Assembly: GCA_963751105.1 (NCBI GenBank)
Contig: CAVVTG010000001.1
Location: 744,001-808,000, forward strand
Reading direction: 5' to 3'
Length of the DNA: 64,000 bases
Origin: JACVRW01 sp963751105
GTDB lineage: Bacteria > Actinomycetota > Thermoleophilia > Solirubrobacterales > Thermoleophilaceae
The position numbers were made by a program, and so were the translations under genes. Below the pieces are notes generated by a model. It had not been told where the DNA came from. It saw only the letters and a program-made list of their open reading frames with translations, and searched no databases. Shown here one piece after another: positions 14,564 through 22,803 of this stretch; positions within the stretch are counted from its first letter, which is position 1, and every line of letters starts with the position of its first letter.

Positions 14564-15923
14564 TAAGGAGCGAACTCGCCCGCTCCGCCACCTCCTCCTC
14601 CGCCCGAAGCGCACCGGCTCCAGCGGCGCCGCCGGCGCCGCCGGCGCCGCTCGATCCGAAGTCACCGGCGGTGGTCGCCACGCCGGCCGCCGGTGCCGTC
14701 GCCGCAGGGGAGGCCGGCGCCGTCGTCGTGGCCGCCGGCCCAGCACTTCCCGGGGCGAACTCGTTCGCCGGGTCGGGCCGCCGCTTCGGCGCCTTGGGCT
14801 CGGCGCGCGCCGAGCCGCGGGAGGTAGGCGCCACCGCCTGCGGCGCTGCCGGCGCGGCCTGCGTCCGGTCCGTCAGCTGCGGGGCCTTGGCCGCAGGGAC
14901 CGTCTGAACGGCGACCTGCTTCTCGACCGGTCTCGCCTCCACCTGCGCGGCCTCCGCCCGCGACTCGGGCGGATCGTCGCGACCGCTGACCTGGTCGACC
15001 GCGGTGCCGCCGCCGGCCACCGCCGCGGCTGAAGCGGCCACTGCGGCCAGCTTCTGCCCGGTGGCCAGCTCGGCCACCGCGTGTGCACGCTCGCCCATGT
15101 ACGCGGCCCGCTGCTGAGCAATTCCCAGCGCCGACTCGACCTTCTGCTGGATCGCGGCGAGCGCGGACTCGGCCGCTCCGCGCAAGCCGTCGCCCGAACC
15201 GCCCAGCAGCACGGCGGGCGGCAGCAGCTCGGCCACCCGCGCCGGCGCGTCCCGGAACTCCTTCAGCCGCGCGCGGCAGGTGAGGCAGTTCTTGAGGTGC
15301 GGTCGCAGCGAGGCCAGGTCTTCCGCCTTCGCCTCGCCGTCGGCCAGCGCCGACAGGGCCGGCGCGTACCGATCACATTCCCCGCCCGCCTGGATCGACT
15401 CGAAGCGCCGCAAAAAGGCCTGGCGGCCCTCCACCAACAGGCGGTTCACCTTCGTATAGGACCACCCCGTCAGGTTGCAGATCTCGCGATACGAGTACCC
15501 CTCGGCCTTGAGCACCATCGCCCTGATCTCGTGGGCCTTGAGCTCGCGCAGCGCCTCCGCGCCCTGGCTCAGGCGTTCGAGCCGCTCGGCCTGGTCGTGG
15601 GTGATCGCCGCCGGGGTCGGACGGTCGCTGAGGTGGCCGTCATCGGTGACCGGGGAGTGGCGGTCGCGCTGGCGCCGCAGGGCGAAGGTCTCGTGCTTGA
15701 CCACCGTCTTCAGCCAGGGGATCAGCTCGTCCTCGCGCGCGGTCGGCGCCTTGGTCAGCAGGATCTCGAGCCCGCGCTGGTACGCGTCCTCCGCATCCTC
15801 CGGCGTGGCCGCGTAACGGCGGGCGGTGGCCATGATCTGGCCACCGTGGCGGGTGACGAGCGCCAGCGCGGCCTCGTCGATCTCCCCGCGCCCGGGGCGG
15901 CTGCCTCGCGTCCACATCTGCAC
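14553..15923 (-). CDS. Sigma-70 family factor fused to a zinc-binding anti-sigma-like domain
   Basis: A 456-aa protein, GTG start at 15923 (an ATG two codons later is also possible). Region 2 lies at about residues 20-90 (PEDAEDAYQRGLEILL, then IPWLKTVVKHETFALRRQ). Region 4 spans about 125-175 with GYSYREICNLTGWSYTKVNRLL. Residues 183-216 hold Cys183, His209, Cys213 and Cys216, the H-x3-C-x2-C signature of zinc-binding anti-sigma factors. A helical stretch and a weak hydrophobic segment (about 291-306) follow, then some 150 residues of Ala/Pro/Gly-rich low complexity. The sigma factor and its inhibitor thus appear to be one chain. It is the first gene of a run into vapBC. Confidence 0.82.
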   Translation of the reverse strand: MQMWTRGSRPGRGEIDEAALALVTRHGGQIMATARRYAATPEDAEDAYQRGLEILLTKAPTAREDELIPWLKTVVKHETFALRRQRDRHSPVTDDGHLSDRPTPAAITHDQAERLERLSQGAEALRELKAHEIRAMVLKAEGYSYREICNLTGWSYTKVNRLLVEGRQAFLRRFESIQAGGECDRYAPALSALADGEAKAEDLASLRPHLKNCLTCRARLKEFRDAPARVAELLPPAVLLGGSGDGLRGAAESALAAIQQKVESALGIAQQRAAYMGERAHAVAELATGQKLAAVAASAAAVAGGGTAVDQVSGRDDPPESRAEAAQVEARPVEKQVAVQTVPAAKAPQLTDRTQAAPAAPQAVAPTSRGSARAEPKAPKRRPDPANEFAPGSAGPAATTTAPASPAATAPAAGVATTAGDFGSSGAGGAGGAAGAGALRAEEEVAERASSLLNTH

Positions 15924-16000
15924 GGCTGAGACGGATGCTGAAGGGCTTCGCCCCCGGGCGCAGAGGCGGACTTCGCTAACTGCGGGTTTTTCGGCCCGGC

Positions 16001-16948
16001 CTATGTCCGGATCGCCCGCCAGCCCTTCGACTCGAACAGCGGCACGTAGGCCGCACCCACGAACAGCCGGTCCTCGGCCCGCTCGATGCGGGGATAGAGC
16101 TGTGGAGCCAGCAGCCGTCCGTCGCGGGCGCTCAGGTCGATGACCCAGCGGTCGGGCGGACCGAGGCGGGCCAGGTAGCGCAGCTCGAACGCCGAGAGCC
16201 GCAGCGGCTCGGCGCCGCCCCAGAGCCCGAGACCCTGCTCGCGCGCTCGCGTGACCGCGGCCCGCTCGTCGCGCAACGGCTCGCGTCCGCGCGGACGGGG
16301 CACGGCGTCGACCAGCGAGGGCTGCGCCCGGAAGGGATCGACGTTGGGCCAGATGAAGTAGGGCTCCACCTGACCCGTCACGAGCAGGCGCTCGTTGTAG
16401 GAGGGCGGCCTCGGGGGACGGGGCTGGTCGCGGTTGAGGTAGCAGAGCAGCCGTCCGTAGCCGTCGATGACCTCGGTGGCGAAGGCCATGAAGAAGCCGA
16501 ACTCGTCGCGGGTCTGTCCCAGCTCGGCCAGGTCGGCCTCGATCTCCGCACGCAGGGCCTGGCGCGCTGCGGCCGCGAAGCCGGCGTGGTTGGCGGCCGA
16601 CCCCGGTCCGACACGCGGCTCGAGATGCTCGCGCAGGCTCCTGCGCAGACCGGTGACGACGGCGAACGGATCCTCGAGGAAGGCCTCCCAGCGCTCGTCG
16701 GTGAGCCGCACGAACGGCTCGCCGGGGCGGTTGTCGATCGCCTCGGCGGCGTCGGCCGGAAGCGTGAGCGCGGTCTCCGGCGCGTCGACCCCGAGCAGAC
16801 GTACGCCGAGGTTGCCGTCGGCCTCGACCGCCACCGTGTCTCCGTCGGACACCTGCTGGCCCGGGCTCCCTCGTCCCTCTCCACGGCGCCCCAGGCGAGC
16901 GAAGCCGACCGAGAAGCCGTCCCTCGTCTTGCGGATCGCCTTGGCCAC
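16001..16948 (-). CDS. Staphylococcal-nuclease-like (SNase fold) protein
   Basis: A 315-aa protein. The SNase signature is VSDGDTVAVEADGNLGVRLLGVDAPE at residues 33-58. By alignment to micrococcal nuclease, Asp37, Arg50, Asp55 and Glu58 fall at the calcium and catalytic positions. The second motif, YNERLLVTGQ, appears only after about 120 extra residues, so the domain has a large insertion. No signal peptide is visible, so it is probably cytoplasmic. GTG start at 16948, 1 bp after the end of the mct gene, so it is co-transcribed with CoA-ester enzymes; the link is unexplained. Nuclease activity is plausible but unproven. Confidence 0.72.
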   Translation of the reverse strand: MAKAIRKTRDGFSVGFARLGRRGEGRGSPGQQVSDGDTVAVEADGNLGVRLLGVDAPETALTLPADAAEAIDNRPGEPFVRLTDERWEAFLEDPFAVVTGLRRSLREHLEPRVGPGSAANHAGFAAAARQALRAEIEADLAELGQTRDEFGFFMAFATEVIDGYGRLLCYLNRDQPRPPRPPSYNERLLVTGQVEPYFIWPNVDPFRAQPSLVDAVPRPRGREPLRDERAAVTRAREQGLGLWGGAEPLRLSAFELRYLARLGPPDRWVIDLSARDGRLLAPQLYPRIERAEDRLFVGAAYVPLFESKGWRAIRT

Positions 16949-16949
16949 G

Positions 16950-18152
16950 TCAGTCCTGGCCGGCCACGGTGCCCGCCTCCACGAGGCGCCCGATCTCGGC
17001 GTCGGGGAGGCCGAGCAGGCCGCCCAGCACCTGCTCGGTGTGCTCGCCCAGGAGCGGCGCGCGGCGGACGGGCTCGCGCGGCACGGCCGAGAAGTCGAGC
17101 GGCGTGCCGGGCATCCGGTAGCTGCCGACGCCGGGGTGCTCCACCTCCTGCCACATCTCGGTCGCCATGCGCGGGTCCTCCTCCACGAGCTGGCGAAAGG
17201 TCTGGTAGATCCCCCACGAGACCCCGGTCCCCTCGAAGGCGGACCGGATCTCGGACAGCTCGCGGGACTCGAACCACGGTCGCAGGATGGCCGCGATCAG
17301 GTCGCGGTCCTCGAACCGGCCCGACTCGGTGTCGAGGTCCACGCCGGTGGCCTCGTTGATCTTCGTCATCTGCTCGTGGGTGTCGGTCACGTCGAGCAGC
17401 GATTGCCACTGGCGGTCGGTGAGCGCGACGACCATGACATGGCGCTCGTCGCGGGTCACGAAGTCGTGGCCGAAGGCGCCGTAGAGGTAGTTGCCGTCGC
17501 GCCGTGGCGAGTCGGTGGCCTCCAGCTGGGCCTGGGCGACGCGGCCGAGGTGTCCGGTGACGGCGAAGGCGACGTCGGAGAGGGCGGTCTCGACGAGCTG
17601 CCCCTCTCCGGTTCGCGTTCGGTGCCGATCGGCGGCGAGTAGGCCGATGGCCGCCAGTTCGCCCATCGCGATGTCCCACGCCGGCAGCACCGAGTTCAGG
17701 GGCTCGGTGAGGTTGCGCGGGCCGGTGGCCCAGGGGAAGCCGGTGGCGGGGTTGACCGTGTAGTCGACCTCGCTCGACCCGTCACGGTTGCCCTTGAGGT
17801 GGACCATGATCAGGTCCTCGCGACGAGCTCGCAGGGTGTCGTAGCCGAGCCAGCCGCGGGCCGGGAAGTTGGTGAGGAACGCGCCCGCGGCGGCGATCAC
17901 CTCCGAGACCAGCTCGCGCCCCTCCTCCGAGCGCAGGTTCACCCGCAGGGAGCGCTTGCCCTTGTTGAGACCGGCCCAGAACAGCGATTGCCCGTTCTCG
18001 GCCAGCGGCCAGCGCGTGTGGTCGAGCCCGCCGCCGAGGTCGTCGAAGCGGATGACGTCGGCGCCGAGCTGCGCCAGCGTCATCCCTCCCAGCGGCGCGG
18101 CTACGTAGGCGGAGCCTTCGACCACGGTGAGCCCTTCGAGCACGCCCGTCAT
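16950..18152 (-). CDS. mct: 2-methylfumaryl-CoA isomerase (mesaconyl-CoA C1-C4 CoA transferase)
   Basis: A 400-aa class III (CaiB/BaiF) CoA-transferase. From memory of the Chloroflexus Mct sequence the match is close along the whole length: VVEGSAYVAAPLGGMTLAQ at residues 10-28, FWAGLNKGKRS, FLTNFPARGWL, LPAWDIAMG with the expected catalytic Asp160, and GNYLYGAFGHDF. Mct moves CoA within mesaconate from C1 to C4 in the 3-hydroxypropionate bicycle. The ATG overlaps the stop of the upstream lyase/hydratase in ATGA, fitting a shared pathway. A general formyl-CoA-transferase role is less likely given the specific motif matches, but the assignment rests on recall, not a search. Confidence 0.8.
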   Translation of the reverse strand: MTGVLEGLTVVEGSAYVAAPLGGMTLAQLGADVIRFDDLGGGLDHTRWPLAENGQSLFWAGLNKGKRSLRVNLRSEEGRELVSEVIAAAGAFLTNFPARGWLGYDTLRARREDLIMVHLKGNRDGSSEVDYTVNPATGFPWATGPRNLTEPLNSVLPAWDIAMGELAAIGLLAADRHRTRTGEGQLVETALSDVAFAVTGHLGRVAQAQLEATDSPRRDGNYLYGAFGHDFVTRDERHVMVVALTDRQWQSLLDVTDTHEQMTKINEATGVDLDTESGRFEDRDLIAAILRPWFESRELSEIRSAFEGTGVSWGIYQTFRQLVEEDPRMATEMWQEVEHPGVGSYRMPGTPLDFSAVPREPVRRAPLLGEHTEQVLGGLLGLPDAEIGRLVEAGTVAGQD

Positions 18153-19957
18153 GGCATCAGGGCTACCAGGCGCCAGTCGAGAACGTCGCGCGGCTGGTCG
18201 TCGGGGCCGGTGGCGCTGCTCTTGACGCGTAGATGGACCAGCCCGCCGTCGGCCAGCGGCCGGAGGGCGGTGATCTCGAAGCGCGAGTGCAGCCGGTCGC
18301 CTTCGAAGCTCGGGCCGAGGTGCTCACACGACTCCCAGGCGAGGATCGTGGCGAGGTCGGGCAGAGCGCGGGTGAGGTGCGCGGCGGCGACCCCGATCAC
18401 GTGGCCGCCGTAGACCAGGCGCTGTCCGCCGGGACCGGCGCTCGCGTCGGTGTGGGTGTGGGCGAGGTTGAGCGACATGCGCGCGAGCTCGGTGGCGGCG
18501 GTGATGGTCTCCGCCGCCTCCACGGCATAGGAGTCGCCCTCGTTCAGCTCGGCGAACAGCGTGCCGAGCGGGCTCTCGCGGAGCGGCTGCAGGTCCCATC
18601 CCGAGGGGATCAGAGCGCCGGCGTCCACGGGCTCGCCGATTCCGTCGAAGTCGTCGCCGGCCGTGTCGTCCTCCCGCGCGGGGAGCAGCGGCGCCCGGTG
18701 GAAGTCGAGCACCGGCGCGCCGTGCTCGTCGACGGTCCGCACGCGCAGCGCGACGATGCCGCGCCCACCCGAGGCCGGCCGGCGCGCCACGACCTCCGTG
18801 GTGGTGCGCAGCGTCGTGCCGAGCGCGACCGGCCGCGCCCCGAGCCCGCGGTAGAAGAGGTTGCCCAGCACGCGCGCGCTCGGCGCGGTGGACTGGCCGA
18901 TTGCGACGTCGCAGACGAGCATCGGGTGAGCGAGCAGGCCCCGCGTGCCGGTCACGGCCTCGAACAGACCCCCGTCCAGCGCCAGCCGCAGCCGATCGCC
19001 GACGATCGACTGATGAAGAGCGGCGTGGCCCTCGGTGAGGGTGACGCCCGGGGCGGCGAACCTGGCCCCGGAGTGGAGGTCGTCGTAGTAGGGCGCGCTC
19101 AGACGATGCGTCGCCTCGGGCGCCGCCGGTCGCTCCGGCGCCTCGGGCAGCGACAGCAGGCGCTTCGCGCGGCGCACCATCGCCTCGTCGACCATCGCGC
19201 CGTCGACCGCCGCCGCGGCACCCCCGCTCTCGCTCGCTTCGGCGACCGCCTCGACCACCCGCGTGGCCCAGCTGCGCTCGCCGGCCGAGGCGGCGAACGC
19301 GTCGTTGATGGGGCCGACCTGCGCGGGGTGGATGGCCCACTTGCCGTCGTAGCCGAGCTCGCGCGCTGCACGCGCCTCGGCGGACACCGCGCGGGCGTCG
19401 CGCAGGGCGAACGACGGGCCGTCCACCGCCAGCGCGCCGCCGATCCGGGCCGCCGCGAGCAGCGTGTCCTGCGCGACGAGCCAGCGCGCCGGGTCGCGCT
19501 CGGCGCCGCGCCGGCCGAGCGCCGCGGCGAGATCGGCGTAGCCGAGGATCAGCGCCACCACGCGCGGGTGGGCGGCCACCTGCGCCGCCACGGCAAGCCC
19601 CAATGGTGACTCGATGATCGCCTGTACAGGTGCGACGGCCGCGGCGGCCTCGACGTCGGCCACGGACTCGACCTTGGGCACGACGACGGTCAGCGACCCG
19701 AGGCCGGAGCGGGCGCACAGCTCGAGGTCCTCGGCCTGGTCAACCGAGCCGGGGGCGTTGACGCGCACCGCGACCGGCCGCTCGCCCCACTCGGACCGCG
19801 CGAGCGTCTGCTCCAGCTGCTCTCGCGCCGCCGCCTTGCCGTCCGCCGCGACCGCGTCCTCGAGGTCGAACACCACCTCGTCCGCGCCCGCGTCGAGCGC
19901 CTTGGCGTGCATGTCGGCGCGGTGAGCGGGGACGACGAGACGCGAGACGAGAGACAC
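18149..19957 (-). CDS. Fused CoA-ester lyase (Mcl/CitE-like) and mesaconyl-CoA hydratase (MaoC-like)
   Basis: About 602 aa from the GTG at 19957. A -10-like TAAGCT (19973-19968) lies 10 nt upstream; an ATG at 20014 would run through the divergent promoter and is rejected. The N-terminal 275 residues are an HpcH/CitE lyase: SRLVVPAHRADM, EVVFDLEDAV, IIESPLGLAVA with the metal-ligand Glu, ILGYADLAAALG, and GYDGKWAIHPAQV. Residues about 280-602 form a double hot-dog MaoC-type hydratase resembling Mch (GLLAHPMLVCDVAIGQS, RLVYGGHVIG). Separately these enzymes join propionyl-CoA or acetyl-CoA with glyoxylate and dehydrate beta-methylmalyl-CoA to mesaconyl-CoA. Fusion on one chain suggests direct hand-off of the intermediate. 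Confidence 0.8.
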   Translation of the reverse strand: MSLVSRLVVPAHRADMHAKALDAGADEVVFDLEDAVAADGKAAAREQLEQTLARSEWGERPVAVRVNAPGSVDQAEDLELCARSGLGSLTVVVPKVESVADVEAAAAVAPVQAIIESPLGLAVAAQVAAHPRVVALILGYADLAAALGRRGAERDPARWLVAQDTLLAAARIGGALAVDGPSFALRDARAVSAEARAARELGYDGKWAIHPAQVGPINDAFAASAGERSWATRVVEAVAEASESGGAAAAVDGAMVDEAMVRRAKRLLSLPEAPERPAAPEATHRLSAPYYDDLHSGARFAAPGVTLTEGHAALHQSIVGDRLRLALDGGLFEAVTGTRGLLAHPMLVCDVAIGQSTAPSARVLGNLFYRGLGARPVALGTTLRTTTEVVARRPASGGRGIVALRVRTVDEHGAPVLDFHRAPLLPAREDDTAGDDFDGIGEPVDAGALIPSGWDLQPLRESPLGTLFAELNEGDSYAVEAAETITAATELARMSLNLAHTHTDASAGPGGQRLVYGGHVIGVAAAHLTRALPDLATILAWESCEHLGPSFEGDRLHSRFEITALRPLADGGLVHLRVKSSATGPDDQPRDVLDWRLVALMP

Positions 19958-20036
19958 TTGGTGCACGAGCTTAAGCCGCGCAAACCGTGAAAGCGGCCTC
20001 CCGTGCCGATACATTGGCTGCCCCGGGCTGTTGTAC

Positions 20037-20050
20037 TTCCGTTAACGGAA
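20037..20050. promoter_or_regulatory. Perfect 14-bp palindrome in the lyase/EPS divergent region
   Basis: TTCCGTTAACGGAA is a perfect palindrome, AT-richer than its surroundings, 10 bp before the GTG of the polysaccharide priming transferase and 80 bp before the lyase gene. It is a good operator candidate for the first gene of the polysaccharide locus. A possible plus-strand -10 is TACATT at 20010-20015. Confidence 0.5.
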
Positions 20051-20059
20051 TCGAGTCTC

Positions 20060-21547
20060 GTGCCTGACGGACTGATCAAAGAGCTGCAGGAGGTGGAGCC
20101 TGCCGTCCTGCCCGAACGGGACGTGCGGGCGGGCAAGCCCCTGCTCAGCGGCATTCTTCGCTTCGACCTTCTGCGCGGGCTCGTCCGCATCATCGCGCTC
20201 GGGGCCCTCGACCTGATCGGCCTGCTGCTGGCGATCTACACGGCCCTGCTGGTCAAGGCGGCGATCACCAGTCCCGAGCAGCTCGATCAGATGTGGGGGC
20301 AGGCCAAGGAGTACTTCCCGCTCGGCGGGCTCGTGATGCTGCTGCTCTTCGCTCGCTCGGGCCTCTACCGCCAGCGCGCGCAGCGGCCGGGCTCGAGCAA
20401 GGTGATCGCATCGCTGTTCCAGGTCACGCTCGTGCTGCTGGCCTACGCGATCGTCGAGGGCGAGAACTTCCAGTCGTACTACATCTTCTACGGCTCGCTG
20501 TTCTTCGCCCTGATCTACGTGTCCTCGCTGCGCTGGGGCTTCGAGCGCATCAGCGGCTTCGTGCTACGCGCCGCCGGCTACCGGCGCCGCGCGGTGCTGG
20601 TGGGGTCGGGCTCGAACATCCAGGCCGTCTCGCACGCTCTGCGTGAGAGCCGCGAGATCGAGCCCTACGGCTTCGTCGCTCGCTCGCCCGTGTTCCTGCT
20701 CGACGGCCTTCGGGACTTCCGCTCGCTCGAGCAGCTGGAGCGCCACTTCGACGCCATCGACGAGGTGCTGATCGCCGACGCCGACTTCCCCCAGGGGGAG
20801 GCGGTGGAGCTCGTCGAGCGCTGCCACGAGCACGGGGTGCGCGTGTCGGTGGCCCCCTCCACCATGGAGATCCTGATGGAGCGCGTGGAGTTCGTGCCCG
20901 GCCAGGCGCTCCCCCTGTTCGAGCTCAAGCCACCCGTCTTCGACGGCGCCGACTTCGCCCTCAAGCGCATCTTCGACCTGGTGGGCGCAGTGTTGCTCCT
21001 CGTCGTCCTCTCGCCGGTGATGATCCTGTCGGCCATCGCTATCCGCATGACCTCGCGCGGCCCTGTCTTCTACCGCTCGATGCGGCCCGGGATCGGCGGC
21101 CAGGCCTTCGCGTGCATGAAGTTCCGCACGATGGTGGTGGAGGCGGAGCGGCTTCAGCTGCACCTGGAGCAGCGCAACGAGGTGAGCGGGCCGATCTTCA
21201 AGATCCGCGAGGACCCGCGCGTCACGCGCGTCGGGCGCTTCCTGCGTCGCTGGTCGCTGGACGAGCTGCCCCAGCTGTTCAACGTCCTGCGCGGCGAGAT
21301 GTCGCTCGTCGGGCCACGGCCGCTGCCGCAGCGCGACTACGACCGGCTCGAGGACTGGCATCGCAAGCGCTACCTCGTCCTTCCCGGGATGACCGGGCTG
21401 TGGCAGGTCTCGGGACGCTCTGAGCTCGACTTCGACGAGCTCGTGCGGCTCGACTTCCTCTACCTCGAACGCTGGTCGGTGTTCCTCGACCTGACCATCC
21501 TGCTCAAGACGATCCCCGCGGTCATCCGGGCGCGGGGGGCGTGGTGA
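20060..21547 (+). CDS. Polyprenyl glycosylphosphotransferase (sugar transferase initiating the polysaccharide)
   Basis: About 495 aa from GTG 20060. Four hydrophobic segments in the first 150 residues, a central nucleotide-binding-like region, a fifth membrane segment (AVLLLVVLSPVMILSAIAI), then the bacterial sugar transferase domain: PVFYRSMRPGIGGQAFACMKFRTM, DPRVTRVGRFLRRWSLDELPQLFNVL, MSLVGPRPL and PGMTGLWQVSGRS. Such enzymes transfer a sugar-1-phosphate from a nucleotide sugar to undecaprenyl phosphate in the membrane, the first step of repeat-unit assembly. It heads the large locus, and the next gene overlaps its stop in GTGA. Confidence 0.9.
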   Translation: MPDGLIKELQEVEPAVLPERDVRAGKPLLSGILRFDLLRGLVRIIALGALDLIGLLLAIYTALLVKAAITSPEQLDQMWGQAKEYFPLGGLVMLLLFARSGLYRQRAQRPGSSKVIASLFQVTLVLLAYAIVEGENFQSYYIFYGSLFFALIYVSSLRWGFERISGFVLRAAGYRRRAVLVGSGSNIQAVSHALRESREIEPYGFVARSPVFLLDGLRDFRSLEQLERHFDAIDEVLIADADFPQGEAVELVERCHEHGVRVSVAPSTMEILMERVEFVPGQALPLFELKPPVFDGADFALKRIFDLVGAVLLLVVLSPVMILSAIAIRMTSRGPVFYRSMRPGIGGQAFACMKFRTMVVEAERLQLHLEQRNEVSGPIFKIREDPRVTRVGRFLRRWSLDELPQLFNVLRGEMSLVGPRPLPQRDYDRLEDWHRKRYLVLPGMTGLWQVSGRSELDFDELVRLDFLYLERWSVFLDLTILLKTIPAVIRARGAW

Positions 21548-22254
21548 GCGAGCCCTACCGCGCCGACAACCTTCTCGACCATCTGACCGACGCGGACACG
21601 CTCCAGGTCCACTACGACCAGGAGATGCGCCGCGAGCGCGAGCTGCTCATCCGGCACCTGCCGCTGACGGGCGGCGACGTGCTGTCGGTGGGCTGCGGCC
21701 GGCACCCGGGCCGCCACCTGTTTCCCCGGCCACGGTTTCGGATGACCGGCGTGGACCTGGACGCAGGGATCATCGCCGAATTGCTGGCCGGCGGCGAGCT
21801 CGACCGGGGTGAGGTCGGGCGGGCGGGCGAGCTGAGCTATCCGGACCGGTCGTTCGACGTGGTGCTCTACCGCCTGGTCCTCCACCACGTGGCCTATCAG
21901 GGCCCGCTGCAACCCGTGCTCGGCGAGGCGGCGCGCCTGCTGCGGCCGGGCGGAGCGCTGGTGGCGATCGAGCCGAGCTCCTGGCATCCGGTGGGCGCCG
22001 GGCTGGCCCTGGCCAACCGGGCCGGGCTCGGAACCCTCGCCCACGGCACGCCCGACGACATCCCGCTCTCCCCGCGCGCCCTCGAGCGCGGAGCCCGGGC
22101 GGCGGGGCTGAGGCCCGAGCTCTACGGGCTGACCTTCGGCTGGCGGCGGTTGCCGGCGCCGGTCCAGCGATGGGTCCACCGGCTGGACGGCCTGGGCTCA
22201 CGCCGGCGGGCGGCGCCGTTCGCCCACACGCTGCTGCTCATCGGCCGTGCCTAG
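21544..22254 (+). CDS. Class I SAM-dependent methyltransferase
   Basis: 236 aa from the GTG at 21544, which overlaps the upstream stop (GTGA). Motif I is DVLSVGCGRHPGRH; the acidic residue of motif II is in MTGVDLDAG; VVLYRLVLHHVAY and ARLLRPGGALVAIEPS follow. It would methylate a sugar or lipid-linked intermediate, or another small acceptor; the substrate cannot be read from sequence. It is coupled to the priming transferase and to a second methyltransferase. Confidence 0.8.
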   Translation: MSEPYRADNLLDHLTDADTLQVHYDQEMRRERELLIRHLPLTGGDVLSVGCGRHPGRHLFPRPRFRMTGVDLDAGIIAELLAGGELDRGEVGRAGELSYPDRSFDVVLYRLVLHHVAYQGPLQPVLGEAARLLRPGGALVAIEPSSWHPVGAGLALANRAGLGTLAHGTPDDIPLSPRALERGARAAGLRPELYGLTFGWRRLPAPVQRWVHRLDGLGSRRRAAPFAHTLLLIGRA

Positions 22255-22798
22255 CCGCTACGACGACGAGCTCTGGGAGCTGGTGGACGAGGAGCCCGGG
22301 CCGCCACCAGAGGCAATCGCCGGCTTCGTGCGCGGCCTCGGCCGGGCCGAGCGGGCACTCGATCTGGGCGCGGGAGACGGGCGCCTGACCGGGCTGCTGG
22401 ACGCCGCGGAGCTGACCGCCGCCGACGTCTCACCCGTGGCGCTCGAGCGCGCGCGCCGACGGCTACCTGCCTCGGCCACGCTGGTGGAGCTCGAGCCCGA
22501 CGCCCCGCTGCCCTTCGACGACTCGGCCTTCGACCTTGTGCTCTGCGCGGAGACGATCGAGCACGTCCGCGACGTGCAGCTGCTGCTGTCGGAGATCCGG
22601 CGCGTGCTCGGACCGGGCGGCCGCCTGGCGCTGACCACGCCGGCCAACCGGCCGCTCGTGAGGCCGCCCGATCCGCTCTCGCCCCACCTGCGGCTGTTCA
22701 CGAAGCGCTCACTGCGGCAGTTGCTCTCCGAGCTCGGCTTCGAGGTGATCTCGTTGCGCCGTCGCGAGGGGACGCTGCTCGCGCTGGCCGAGCGCTAA
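22247..22798 (+). CDS. Class I SAM-dependent methyltransferase
   Basis: A 183-aa small methyltransferase, GTG at 22247, overlapping the upstream gene by 8 bp. Motif I is ALDLGAGDGRLTG; ELTAADVSPVALERAR carries the ribose-binding acidic residue; FDLVLCAETIEHV and RRVLGPGGRLALTTPA complete the fold. The chain ends soon after the fold, so the substrate-binding cap is short. The pair of adjacent methyltransferases may modify the same glycan or lipid carrier. Last gene of the plus-strand run, followed by palindrome B. Confidence 0.8.
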   Translation: MPSRYDDELWELVDEEPGPPPEAIAGFVRGLGRAERALDLGAGDGRLTGLLDAAELTAADVSPVALERARRRLPASATLVELEPDAPLPFDDSAFDLVLCAETIEHVRDVQLLLSEIRRVLGPGGRLALTTPANRPLVRPPDPLSPHLRLFTKRSLRQLLSELGFEVISLRRREGTLLALAER

Positions 22799-22803
22799 GG
22801 CTG

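Noticed and set aside
15943..15953. Short hairpin GGGCTTCGCCC upstream of the sigma-fusion gene
   Set aside because: A 4-bp stem only; too weak to call a terminator or riboswitch. The rest of the 77-bp gap shows nothing.
19958..20014. N-terminal extension of the lyase-hydratase to ATG 20014
   Set aside because: It would overlap the divergent transferase promoter, adds a non-homologous tail, and lies upstream of the likely -10 at 19973-19968.
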